Source: Gracilariopsis chorda
Taxonomy: Eukaryota; Rhodophyta; Florideophyceae; Gracilariales; Gracilariaceae
Direction: 5' to 3'
Length of the DNA: 22,595 bases
NCBI GenBank assembly: GCA_003194525.1
Contig: NBIV01001096.1
Span: forward strand, 1 to 22,595
Part shown: positions 1-9,842 of the stretch, piece after piece
How positions within the stretch are numbered: position 1 is the first letter of the stretch
Layout: each line of letters opens with the position of its first letter
Position numbers and translations under genes: made by a program
Notes under the pieces: generated by a model
Databases searched by the model: none
What the model saw: the letters and a program-made list of their open reading frames with translations, nothing else
What the model was told of the DNA's origin: nothing

Positions 1-505
1 CCAGCAACGCACAATAAGTGAACCGGACACGCCAACAATGTGCCAGCATGTTGCAGCACTGTATAAACACACTTACTCGCATCATCATGACAATGACAAA
101 GCACAAATACACATGCCACCGCATCCATGTACATACCCTAGGTGTGTTGCGTGCATGGCACGTGCCTGCTTGCACAACCGCACACATGACACACTTCCAT
201 ATACCTGTAAACCACATGTAGCCACACATATTCTTCAGTACCATACCCATTCACCTTATGCCAAGTGGCCAGTTCCGTGCCAAGAGCCCATAGAATGCAT
301 AACACTTGTAACGAATACGTTGCATATGAGTGTTTGCAGTAGCCAATCATATGCCCGTTTCACGTTGGGTTTGAGAACACACGCATATGCGCTTTTGTAA
401 AGCAGGTCCCAAAAACAGCCCTCCGTTATATGAAACTTTGTTTTCAAGTGTTGCACCATGATGTCCCAGTACTACCCGGCACTCGACTACGTGCTAACAT
501 CAACA
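1..505 (-). repeat. LTR1: 3' LTR of element A1, cut by window edge
   Basis: This is the right part of a family A LTR; base 1 corresponds to base 4266 of the complete LTR2, so about 308 bp lie outside the window. It ends in ATCAACA at 505, followed by the A1 polypurine tract. It differs from LTR2 by an extra CA near 67-70 and by C to G in a CCAAT-like motif near 315 (GTAACGAAT instead of GTAACCAAT). It is the 3' LTR of A1 because pol 3' sequence follows it directly. The short open frames inside it are not supported as genes. Confidence 0.95.
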
Positions 506-3500
506 CTCCTCCGAGTTCCTGGGTCAGACCAACCCTATCCATGATCAACTGTGCCATAGCAGGACTAAGTGGTTTAGTGAGTATGTCAGCATCATTGTCC
601 TCACTTGCCACATATTCCACAGTTATCACCTTGCTTTTGACCAAGTCTCGGATAAAGTGTATCTTCACGTCAATGTGTTTGGCACGTCCGGAGGGGCAAC
701 GCTCACCAATGGCCCATTCAATCGCACACTGGTTGTCTGAGCGTAGTGGAGTACTCTCATTAACCGGTATTCCACATTCCTCAAGTACTCGAGATATCCA
801 CATTAGCTCTTGACTTGCCATCACTAATGCGTAATACTCGGACTCGCCTGTAGACAATGCCACTGACGCCTGCTTACGCGCACCGTAGAAACAAGCACAT
901 GACCCAAGTTTGATCATAAAGCCAGACAAAGACTTGCGATCAGTGGTGTCACCAGCGTAATCAGAGTCTACATAACCATTGAGCAGCAGGTTACCAGGTT
1001 GATAAACAAGTCCATGGTGAGTAGTGCCACGTAAATACCTTAGCACGCGCTTCACCGCTCGATGACAATACCGATTGGTGCTTTCTGAAAGCGCGCTAGG
1101 ATAAGTACGGGTGCCAATATGTCCAAACGTGTCCGTAATGCCAGGTACAGCAGAGACCCGATCATCTGCTGATACAACTGGACTTCAAATGGGGACTTGT
1201 CCTCCTCCACATCAAGCGAGGAAAAGAAAGATTCTACCATTGGGCTTCGTGCAGGCTTGCTACATTCCAGTCCAAACCGACGTAACATGCCACTGACATA
1301 CAGCGGCTGTGCTAGTTTTACACCTAACAGTTGGCCATTGGAGTCCATGTTCCAGGTTAATTCAACACCAAGATACATTCTGATACGAGTCTCAACACGT
1401 AGGTCATACAGAGACTTGAGCTCCTCCACTATGTGGGAACGTTGTTCAGCAGTTGGCGTAAATATAAGAAGGTCATCTACGTATACCAAGATGTATGCGT
1501 ATGTGTTACCGGCTAATTTGCGCCTGAAGACACATGGTGCACTGGGTAATTCTTCAAAACCTATGCCTTTAATGTCTGTGCTGAACTTCGTATGCCATGC
1601 CAGATGAGCCTGCTTAAGCCCATATATAGCCTTTAGCAGTTTATAGCATCGTGACTTGAGACCAGGAATGCCACGCGGTGACAACACCCAAACGTCTTCC
1701 TTGAGGTCACCGTTCAGGAATGCGGTTTTAATATCCACCTGTGCAACAAACATCTGCATGCACAATATCAGGTACAGGAACATGCGAACCAAGTTGAACG
1801 AAACGACTGGTGCGTACGTCTCTAAGTAGTCCTGACCATATGTCTGGTGGTTGCCTCCAGCCACTATTCGAGCTCGAAATCGGTCAACGGAGTTGTCTGC
1901 GTCACGTTTCACCTTCAGAATGACATGCGTTGGTAGAGGCGCAGACTTTGGTGAGTCATCCGCAACCCATGTAGCCTTGTCTTCCAAGGATGTGAACTCC
2001 TCATCGATAGCATGTAGCCATTGCTCTCTTTCAGTTGGGGGTGCGGAGAGTGCTTCCTTGAGTGTGGGATCATCACTCGTGGTAACCTTAACCTCCGATT
2101 TGGCCGCGCCAGCCATATGCCACCAGCGTTGTGGTGCACGCCTAGTGCGACGAGGATAGCGTGACTGTGACTCAGAGTCGAGATTTGCTTGTTCAATGTT
2201 CTCTGCATCACTCTCTGACCCCTCTTCGTTGCCGGAATTGTGGTCATCAGTAACAATATCTGGTGGTGCAGAGTTAGCAGTCACGTTTACAGGTGCCCCA
2301 GAATGGTCTATGCTGCCATTTTCGGATTCTGAAATGACGTCCGCAACATCGTCAACATAAAATTCTTCAGAGCTGGTGGAGCCTACATCATCCTCAGAAC
2401 TATAAGTCGCATCTGATGCACTCTCGTCATCCATATAATTGCTTAGATACGGTACACCAGGGAACCTAGATTCATCAAAGGTGACATGACGCGACCTTAC
2501 TATTCGAGGAATATCGTCGTCACCCGATATTAGGACCTCGTAAACACCATGCTCAAGAGTCTGCAAGTACACTCCCTCAAGTGCACGAGACTCGAACTTG
2601 GTGCCCGGGTTCATTTTTAATACATATGCGGCACATCCAAATACTTTGATATACTTCAAAGAAGGCCTATTGTCAGTGACCAACACATACGGGGTCACGC
2701 CAGTGGTGGAATGGGGCACTCTATTGCGAATATAAATCACATGTTTCAGTGCATATGGCCACAAACAGTCTGGTAAACTTGCTTGAATCAGCAAAGCTCG
2801 GCAGCTTCCCCCATAGTGCGATTGATGCGCTCCGCAATAGCATTGTGTTGTGGGGTATACGGAGGAGAAAACGATACCTCCTGAAGACCATTGTCGGGAT
2901 TGTGTTGCAAAGCAATATACTCTTCTGCGTTGTCAGAGTGCAGTTTTCGAATAAGCACATGCTCTCCTCCAAGCTGTTTGAGCTTCTGCTTTACTCCCAA
3001 GAACACTTCGCTGATCTCAGTTCTGTGCACCATGAACCCAAGGACTGCATATCGTGAGTGATCATCGACAAATCCGGATGCATACCGGAATCGGTCGGGG
3101 AATGATGGCACCAACGGACCGATAATGTCCGAGTGCACCACGTCCCCAACCTGCTTGGCTCGTTCAAACTTGCCCTGAAATGGCAGTTTATGCGCCTTGG
3201 CAAGGCGGCATGGTCGACATACCTCCTCCATGCCCTTGATGTTTGGTACACCGTCGACGTGAGCATGAACTCTTTGAAGGTCATGTTCATTCATATGTGC
3301 CAGTCGGCGGTGCCACAATGAACTAGTGCGCTCGTCGGTAGCAGCAAGCACCGTGGATGTGTCCGTATGGTCGATTGGGTTTGGCAGGGTGTATAAACGG
3401 GAGCGATGATGACGAGTCCCATGCCCGACCTCAAACCCATCTTCGTGTTGTAGGCGTACTTCCTTATCACAAAACAGTGAGTGGATACCTTTGTCAGCCA

Positions 3501-3957
3501 ACCGCCCTACAGAAACTAGGTTATATCCAAGATTCGGAACGAGCAGCACATTAGACAACCTAAGATTGACATCCACAAACGGTAATACCACATCTCCTTG
3601 TTGCGTGGCAGTGACCGTGGTGTTGTCAGCTAGTTCAATTGTCCTATGTGGTATGTCGAACATTGTGGTTGGGACGAACGCCGACACCGAACAAAAGAAA
3701 TGAGACGTAGCGCCACTGTCTGCATATGTGTCAATGCACTCATTAACCGGTGGTACCACTGATGACTTTTCACCTGCGACTCCAGCAATCTCAACCTTGG
3801 ATGCTTTCAGCGATGACTTGGCGGAACGTTTAGGCTTTTCGACTGCATTTAGCCTTAGCTGATCCAAGATAGCTTGTGGTAAATGGTTGTCAGGATTGTC
3901 CGGATTCATGTGACAACGGTCCTGGGTGTGTCCATCGCGGTCACAAAAGGTGCAGTG
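506..3957 (-). pseudogene. A1 pol remnant (CCHC/protease-integrase-RT-RNase H), frameshifted
   Basis: This is a nearly identical copy of the pol part of the A2 polyprotein. It is 3452 nt long against 3456 nt in A2, and the 4-nt difference is three small deletions. Two bases are lost in the polypurine region near 511-513, which shifts the last codons so that translation runs on into the LTR. One G is lost near 1074, between RT and RNase H. One G is lost from a GGG run near 2800, in the integrase. All Copia motifs are still readable piecewise: protease DSGA, integrase HHCC and DDE, RT YVDD, RNase H YVDSD. The 5' end stops at 3957 inside the zinc knuckle because A2 inserted there; the gag half continues after A2 at 10655. 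Single-base losses in homopolymers could be sequencing error, but taken as given the copy is dead. Confidence 0.93.
3953..3957. repeat. Target-site duplication of A2, left copy (CAGTG)
   Basis: CAGTG directly precedes LTR2 and is repeated at 10655-10659 directly after LTR3. In uninterrupted sequence (A2 itself, 8220-8224) CAGTG occurs once. Five bases is the usual Copia duplication length. Confidence 0.9.
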
Positions 3958-4768
3958 TGATGTTGGTAATGTTAGTTGGGCTACGGCGCATCTGTAGAAC
4001 AAAGAAAGAAGAAAAAGAAGCAGTGAAGGTTGCCAGTCTTGGGGCGAGTTTACTTGGTAGTGCAACTTCAGCGTGTTATATAGCACCTCTACGTCACACT
4101 ACAACTACAAGAAAACCCTATACCACTAAGTGGGGACACCCAATACTACCAATCATAAACAAACATAACACAATAAGGGTTGCACACACTGATTACAGCC
4201 AAGTACAACCATGCATAACAACATAACAACACATTACAACAATGCAGACCAAGTGAACCAAGTAGCCAGCAACGCACAATAAGTGAACCGGACACGCCAA
4301 CAATGTGCCAGCATGTTGCAGCACTGTATAAACACTTACTCGCATCATCATGACAATGACAAAGCACAAATACACATGCCACCGCATCCATGTACATACC
4401 CTAGGTGTGTTGCGTGCATGGCACGTGCCTGCTTGCACAACCGCACACATGACACACTTCCATATACCTGTAAACCACATGTAGCCACACATATTCTTCA
4501 GTACCATACCCATTCACCTTATGCCAAGTGGCCAGTTCCGTGCCAAGAGCCCATAGAATGCATAACACTTGTAACCAATACGTTGCATATGAGTGTTTGC
4601 AGTAGCCAATCATATGCCCGTTTCACGTTGGGTTTGAGAACACACGCATATGCGCTTTTGTAAAGCAGGTCCCAAAAACAGCCCTCCGTTATATGAAACT
4701 TTGTTTTCAAGTGTTGCACCATGATGTCCCAGTACTACCCGGCACTCGACTACGTGCTAACATCAACA
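3958..4768 (-). repeat. LTR2: 3' LTR of A2
   Basis: An 811-bp LTR. In element sense it begins TGTTGATGTTAG and ends CCAACATCA, giving TG...CA termini with a partial inverted repeat. Boundaries are fixed by the CAGTG duplication on one side and the polypurine tract on the other. It shares diagnostic bases with LTR3 (GT at 3962-3963; T at 4106) and differs there from LTR4/LTR5. It supplies the Cys-stop codons of the A2 ORF. Confidence 0.95.
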
Positions 4769-7700
4769 CTCCTCCTCGAGTTCCTGGGTCAGACCAACCC
4801 TATCCATGATCAACTGTGCCATAGCAGGACTAAGTGGTTTAGTGAGTATGTCAGCATCATTGTCCTCACTTGCCACATATTCCACAGTTATCACCTTGCT
4901 TTTGACCAAGTCCCGGATAAAGTGTATCTTCACGTCAATGTGTTTGGCACGTCCGGAGGGGCAACGCTCACCAATGGCCCATTCAATCGCACACTGGTTG
5001 TCTGAGCGTAGTGGAGTACTCTCATTAACCGGTATTCCACATTCCTCAAGTACTCGAGATATCCACATTAGCTCTTGACTTGCCATCACTAATGCGTAAT
5101 ACTCGGACTCGCCTGTAGACAATGCCACTGACGCCTGCTTACGCGCACCGTAGAAACAAGCACATGACCCAAGTTTGATCATAAAGCCAGACAAAGACTT
5201 GCGATCAGTGGTGTCACCAGCGTAATCAGAGTCTACATAACCATTGAGCAGCAGGTTACCAGGTTGATAAACAAGTCCATGGTGAGTAGTGCCACGTAAA
5301 TACCTTAGCACGCGCTTCACCGCTCGATGACAATACCGAGTTGGTGCTTTCTGAAAGCGCGCTAGGATAAGTACGGGTGCCAATATGTCCAAACGTGTCC
5401 GTAATGCCAGGTACAGCAGAGACCCGATCATCTGCTGATACAACTGGACTTCAAATGGGGACTTGTCCTCCTCCACATCAAGCGAGGAAAAGAAAGATTC
5501 TACCATTGGGCTTCGTGCAGGCTTGCTACATTCCAGTCCAAACCGACGTAACATGCCACTGACATACAGCGGCTGTGCTAGTTTTACACCTAACAGTTGG
5601 CCATTGGAGTCCATGTTCCAGGTTAATTCAACACCAAGATACATTCTGATACGAGTCTCAACACGTAGGTCATACAGAGACTTGAGCTCCTCCACTATGT
5701 GGGAACGTTGTTCAGCAGTTGGCGTAAATATAAGAAGGTCATCTACGTATACCAAGATGTATGCGTATGTGTTACCGGCTAATTTGCGCCTGAAGACACA
5801 TGGTGCACTGGGTAATTCTTCAAAACCTATGCCTTTAATGTCTGTGCTGAACTTCGTATGCCATGCCAGATGAGCCTGCTTAAGCCCATATATAGCCTTT
5901 AGCAGTTTATAGCATCGTGACTTGAGACCAGGAATGCCACGCGGTGACAACACCCAAACGTCTTCCTTGAGGTCACCGTTCAGGAATGCGGTTTTAATAT
6001 CCACCTGTGCAACAAACATCTGCATGCACAATATCAGGTACAGGAACATGCGAACCAAGTTGAACGAAACGACTGGTGCGTACGTCTCTAAGTAGTCCTG
6101 ACCATATGTCTGGTGGTTGCCTCCAGCCACTATTCGAGCTCGAAATCGGTCAACGGAGTTGTCTGCGTCACGTTTCACCTTCAGAATGACATGCGTTGGT
6201 AGAGGCGCAGACTTTGGTGAGTCATCCGCAACCCATGTAGCCTTGTCTTCCAAGGATGTGAACTCCTCATCGATAGCATGTAGCCATTGCTCTCTTTCAG
6301 TTGGGGGTGCGGAGAGTGCTTCCTTGAGTGTGGGATCATCACTCGTGGTAACCTTAACCTCCGATTTGGCCGCGCCAGCCATATGCCACCAGCGTTGTGG
6401 TGCACGCCTAGTGCGACGAGGATAGCGTGACTGTGACTCAGAGTCGAGATTTGCTTGTTCAATGTTCTCTGCATCACTCTCTGACCCCTCTTCGTTGCCG
6501 GAATTGTGGTCATCAGTAACAATATCTGGTGGTGCAGAGTTAGCAGTCACGTTTACAGGTGCCCCAGAATGGTCTATGCTGCCATTTTCGGATTCTGAAA
6601 TGACGTCCGCAACATCGTCAACATAAAATTCTTCAGAGCTGGTGGAGCCTACATCATCCTCAGAACTATAAGTCGCATCTGATGCACTCTCGTCATCCAT
6701 ATAATTGCTTAGATACGGTACACCAGGGAACCTAGATTCATCAAAGGTGACATGACGCGACCTTACTATTCGAGGAATATCGTCGTCACCCGATATTAGG
6801 ACCTCGTAAACACCATGCTCAAGAGTCTGCAAGTACACTCCCTCAAGTGCACGAGACTCGAACTTGGTGCCCGGGTTCATTTTTAATACATATGCGGCAC
6901 ATCCAAATACTTTGATATACTTCAAAGAAGGCCTATTGTCAGTGACCAACACATACGGGGTCACGCCAGTGGTGGAATGGGGCACTCTATTGCGAATATA
7001 AATCACATGTTTCAGTGCATATGGCCACAAACAGTCTGGTAAACTTGCTTGAATCAGCAAAGCTCGGGCAGCTTCCCCCATAGTGCGATTGATGCGCTCC
7101 GCAATAGCATTGTGTTGTGGGGTATACGGAGGAGAAAACGATACCTCCTGAAGACCATTGTCGGGATTGTGTTGCAAAGCAATATACTCTTCTGCGTTGT
7201 CAGAGTGCAGTTTTCGAATAAGCACATGCTCTCCTCCAAGCTGTTTGAGCTTCTGCTTTACTCCCAAGAACACTTCGCTGATCTCAGTTCTGTGCACCAT
7301 GAACCCAAGGACTGCATATCGTGAGTGATCATCGACAAATCCGGATGCATACCGGAATCGGTCGGGGAATGATGGCACCAACGGACCGATAATGTCCGAG
7401 TGCACCACGTCCCCAACCTGCTTGGCTCGTTCAAACTTGCCCTGAAATGGCAGTTTATGCGCCTTGGCAAGGCGGCATGGTCGACATACCTCCTCCATGC
7501 CCTTGATGTTTGGTACACCGTCGACGTGAGCATGAACTCTTTGAAGGTCATGTTCATTCATATGTGCCAGTCGGCGGTGCCACAATGAACTAGTGCGCTC
7601 GTCGGTAGCAGCAAGCACCGTGGATGTGTCCGTATGGTCGATTGGGTTTGGCAGGGTGTATAAACGGGAGCGATGATGACGAGTCCCATGCCCGACCTCA

Positions 7701-9049
7701 AACCCATCTTCGTGTTGTAGGCGTACTTCCTTATCACAAAACAGTGAGTGGATACCTTTGTCAGCCAACCGCCCTACAGAAACTAGGTTATATCCAAGAT
7801 TCGGAACGAGCAGCACATTAGACAACCTAAGATTGACATCCACAAACGGTAATACCACATCTCCTTGTTGCGTGGCAGTGACCGTGGTGTTGTCAGCTAG
7901 TTCAATTGTCCTATGTGGTATGTCGAACATTGTGGTTGGGACGAACGCCGACACCGAACAAAAGAAATGAGACGTAGCGCCACTGTCTGCATATGTGTCA
8001 ATGCACTCATTAACCGGTGGTACCACTGATGACTTTTCACCTGCGACTCCAGCAATCTCAACCTTGGATGCTTTCAGCGATGACTTGGCGGAACGTTTAG
8101 GCTTTTCGACTGCATTTAGCCTTAGCTGATCCAAGATAGCTTGTGGTAAATGGTTGTCAGGATTGTCCGGATTCATGTGACAACGGTCCTGGGTGTGTCC
8201 ATCGCGGTCACAAAAGGTGCAGTGGTACCCATTTTTGTTTCCAGCAGCATATGCACGACCAGTGGGGTCGTTCACAGTGGTTGAATCTGATGCGTTACCA
8301 TCATTCTCAATACCATTTGATAATTTGCTGTGTCCGCTAATACGGGAACCACCCCTGTTCTTGTTCTTCTTGCGATTGCGCCCTCTACCAGAACTGCTTG
8401 ACCCCATTTGACGAGCATTATATTCATCAATTAGGGTTGTTGCTACATAGTCCCAGGTCAGTTCCGAGATCTCCTTGGTCCTCAGTGCTGCTGCAGTTGA
8501 TTCCAATGAGCAGTTGGGGTCAATAGATGCCAGAAGCATAGGTGCCTTGTGAGACTCTGGTATGGCGGCATCTTTGCCCATGCGGTCCAGCTGCGAGAAC
8601 AGAGAGGCAAACTGGTCCACGAATTCGGACATGTTTTGGCCATTATACGACATTCTGAACAGCTGAGTCTGCACGGCTATACGAGACACTGTCCTGTTTG
8701 AGGCATATCGCGCATCAAGTAGTTGAAGCATGCGACCGGGGTCATCATCCACATCCATAACTACACGCAACGGGGCATCACCAAGTGCACAAATGATGAT
8801 TGCACATGCCTTTTCGCGCTTTGCGAGTGTACGGGAGGGTGTCTGGGTAGCACTAGAACCAGACGCTTGTGTCATTATTCCACTAGATGACTCCTCCGAA
8901 CTTGACATAACGACATTCCAGACACCTTTAATACGACATGCAGCACGTAGACGGTGTCTCCATAGGGTGTAATCTTCTCCCCGCTTACCGTGGAAGCGCG
9001 GGATCTTCACACCAGAAGTGGTTTCTGACTCAACTTCGGAGTCTGACAT
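4763..9049 (-). CDS. A2 Gag-Pol polyprotein, Ty1/copia type, intact (1428 aa)
   Basis: One uninterrupted frame encodes every retrotransposon protein. Residues about 1-220 are a Copia-type Gag. A CX2CX4HX4C zinc knuckle is at 277-290. The aspartic protease has Asp355-Ser-Gly-Ala. The integrase has a HHCC finger (His491, His496, Cys522, Cys525) and catalytic Asp552, Asp617 and Glu651. An acidic Ser/Glu/Asp linker (about 780-870) precedes a basic RRTRR cluster near 878 that may aid nuclear entry. The RT has Asp1017 and the YVDD box at 1101-1104, and RNase H starts with YVDSD at about 1271-1275. The ATG at 9049 has A at -3 and follows a leader without AUG. The polypurine tract lies inside the ORF as three Glu codons, and the last two codons (TGT TGA) are the first six bases of the 3' LTR. 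The Asp617-Glu651 spacing is 33 residues, two short of the usual 35. Maturation by the protease is inferred from the family. Confidence 0.97.
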   Translation of the reverse strand: MSDSEVESETTSGVKIPRFHGKRGEDYTLWRHRLRAACRIKGVWNVVMSSSEESSSGIMTQASGSSATQTPSRTLAKREKACAIIICALGDAPLRVVMDVDDDPGRMLQLLDARYASNRTVSRIAVQTQLFRMSYNGQNMSEFVDQFASLFSQLDRMGKDAAIPESHKAPMLLASIDPNCSLESTAAALRTKEISELTWDYVATTLIDEYNARQMGSSSSGRGRNRKKNKNRGGSRISGHSKLSNGIENDGNASDSTTVNDPTGRAYAAGNKNGYHCTFCDRDGHTQDRCHMNPDNPDNHLPQAILDQLRLNAVEKPKRSAKSSLKASKVEIAGVAGEKSSVVPPVNECIDTYADSGATSHFFCSVSAFVPTTMFDIPHRTIELADNTTVTATQQGDVVLPFVDVNLRLSNVLLVPNLGYNLVSVGRLADKGIHSLFCDKEVRLQHEDGFEVGHGTRHHRSRLYTLPNPIDHTDTSTVLAATDERTSSLWHRRLAHMNEHDLQRVHAHVDGVPNIKGMEEVCRPCRLAKAHKLPFQGKFERAKQVGDVVHSDIIGPLVPSFPDRFRYASGFVDDHSRYAVLGFMVHRTEISEVFLGVKQKLKQLGGEHVLIRKLHSDNAEEYIALQHNPDNGLQEVSFSPPYTPQHNAIAERINRTMGEAARALLIQASLPDCLWPYALKHVIYIRNRVPHSTTGVTPYVLVTDNRPSLKYIKVFGCAAYVLKMNPGTKFESRALEGVYLQTLEHGVYEVLISGDDDIPRIVRSRHVTFDESRFPGVPYLSNYMDDESASDATYSSEDDVGSTSSEEFYVDDVADVISESENGSIDHSGAPVNVTANSAPPDIVTDDHNSGNEEGSESDAENIEQANLDSESQSRYPRRTRRAPQRWWHMAGAAKSEVKVTTSDDPTLKEALSAPPTEREQWLHAIDEEFTSLEDKATWVADDSPKSAPLPTHVILKVKRDADNSVDRFRARIVAGGNHQTYGQDYLETYAPVVSFNLVRMFLYLILCMQMFVAQVDIKTAFLNGDLKEDVWVLSPRGIPGLKSRCYKLLKAIYGLKQAHLAWHTKFSTDIKGIGFEELPSAPCVFRRKLAGNTYAYILVYVDDLLIFTPTAEQRSHIVEELKSLYDLRVETRIRMYLGVELTWNMDSNGQLLGVKLAQPLYVSGMLRRFGLECSKPARSPMVESFFSSLDVEEDKSPFEVQLYQQMIGSLLYLALRTRLDILAPVLILARFQKAPTRYCHRAVKRVLRYLRGTTHHGLVYQPGNLLLNGYVDSDYAGDTTDRKSLSGFMIKLGSCACFYGARKQASVALSTGESEYYALVMASQELMWISRVLEECGIPVNESTPLRSDNQCAIEWAIGERCPSGRAKHIDVKIHFIRDLVKSKVITVEYVASEDNDADILTKPLSPAMAQLIMDRVGLTQELEEEC
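4769..4777 (-). other. Polypurine tract of A2 (GAGGAGGAG in sense)
   Basis: A nine-purine tract directly abuts the 3' LTR, the normal site where plus-strand DNA synthesis is primed. It is also coding (Glu-Glu-Glu). A1 has lost two bases here. Confidence 0.85.
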
Positions 9050-9285
9050 GGTTCCAGAACGACTTCAGTAACCGAAATTAGAACAAACAAGGTACGAAAA
9101 TGAAGCAGAGTGAGGGACTCGATGCTTAGAATCGCTATCAGAATAGACGAGAGGGCTGTTTTGGCGGTACAGCTTTGGACTGATAGCGGATGTCACACTA
9201 TGTGGGTGATGCTGGAGTGGATTATACTCAACACTTAACAGCGAGGGCGCCAGCGGAGACCGTGTAACCAAGTCTCAACGCTCGT

Positions 9286-9299
9286 CCAGACGCGTCTGG
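9286..9299. repeat. 14-bp perfect palindrome CCAGACGCGTCTGG in family A leader
   Basis: The sequence is its own reverse complement and recurs at 11721-11734 and 14155-14168 in the A1 copies. A self-complementary leader motif could act in RNA dimerisation, as such motifs do in retroviruses; this role is inferred. Confidence 0.8.
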
Positions 9300-9396
9300 T
9301 ACGCGAATCACAGGCGGATTTCGGGTTCTCGACGCCTGGAGTATACTCACGAGCAGCTCTGAAGCACACTCGGAAAGGAAACTAACTTCGTAAAAG

Positions 9397-9520
9397 CGGG
9401 CGCACTGACGGGAGAAACTACCTCCGCTACCCTAAGGGTTGAACCCCTGGACCCTGGTAACTCTCTCCAGGTGAGGTACGAAATTCTTCGTGACCTACCC
9501 TGTTCTGCGCACTTCAGAAC
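9397..9520 (-). promoter_or_regulatory. Structured leader domain; first 54 nt shared with family B
   Basis: Positions 9397-9450 match family B 16881-16934 with only small indels and a few changes near one end. Visible stems (plus-strand coordinates): GGAG/CTCC around a 7-nt loop near 9411-9425, the quasi-palindrome ACCCTAAGGGT (9429-9439), CCTGG/CCAGG (9453-9471), ACGAA/TTCGT with a tetraloop (9478-9491), and GTTCTG/CAGAAC (9502-9520). Repeated at about 11832 and 14266. A packaging or dimerisation signal is a reasonable guess, not shown. Confidence 0.7.
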
Positions 9521-9828
9521 GAGGGGCTTTATAATCCCTACGTGTCGTCCCAGGGAGGTTAGTAGCTGTCGCGATAAGCGTTCACCAGTTAACCCCTGCT
9601 AGACACTTGCAGGAAAATAGCGCGGTCTTCCTTGTGCGCTGAAGCACAGATGCAGGGATCGGAACAGGCGCAGGTCGGCTTACCAGAGAAGGGGTCTCTG
9701 AACGCTTTGCCTACTTTCACCACAACAACTGTACCTCCACAAGATACGCAAAACTTCTCGCAAGAACAGCTTCGTAGAACGCAAATAAAAGAATTAGTAA
9801 AGCGCGACGTCTGCAAAGAATCGACGCT

Positions 9829-9842
9829 CTGGGCCCATAACC
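9829..9842 (-). other. A2 primer-binding site: half-tRNA initiator Met type
   Basis: In element sense GGTTATGGGCCCAG follows the 5' LTR directly. It is complementary to the anticodon arm of initiator tRNA-Met (CTGGGCCCATAACC, anticodon CAT), not to a tRNA 3' end. The same 14-mer follows the LTR of Drosophila copia, which is primed by a tRNA-iMet 5' half fragment. Confidence 0.9.

Larger units (their letters stand above)
9050..9828 (-). other. A2 5' leader (779 nt), AUG-free and structured
   Basis: Non-coding stretch between the primer-binding site and the gag ATG. The sense strand contains no ATG at all; the opposite strand has six. It holds a 14-bp palindrome (9286-9299) and a hairpin cluster (9397-9520), part of which is shared with family B. 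A splice-donor-like CTG/GTAAGC lies at 9678-9686, and a possible acceptor (GTTACTGAAG, AG at 9063-9064) lies 13 nt before the ATG. In A1 the acceptor G is a C (11498, 13932). No convincing gene is seen. Confidence 0.85.

Noticed and set aside
3958..4765. LTR boundary TGATGTT...AACATCA with a neat inverted repeat
   Set aside because: It would leave an unexplained ACA between LTR and target. TGTTGATG...CATCA gives an exact 5-bp duplication and abuts the polypurine tract.
5463..5873. Plus-strand ORFs inside pol (also 1197-1607, 6117-6425, 7049-7324)
   Set aside because: They are antisense shadows of the Gag-Pol frame, with no recognisable domain, and recur only because the elements are copies.
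8010..8040. Hammerhead-ribozyme-like CTGATGA motifs (here and near 6505-6520)
   Set aside because: No matching GAAA core and stems; both are in conserved coding sequence.
9429..9447. B-box-like GGTTCAACCC in the leader (sense), suggesting a Pol III promoter
   Set aside because: No matching A box at the right distance, and family B lacks the motif in its copy of the block.
9829..9842. tRNA gene fragment for initiator Met
   Set aside because: Only the 14-nt anticodon arm matches, with no acceptor, D or T arm; it is a primer-binding site.
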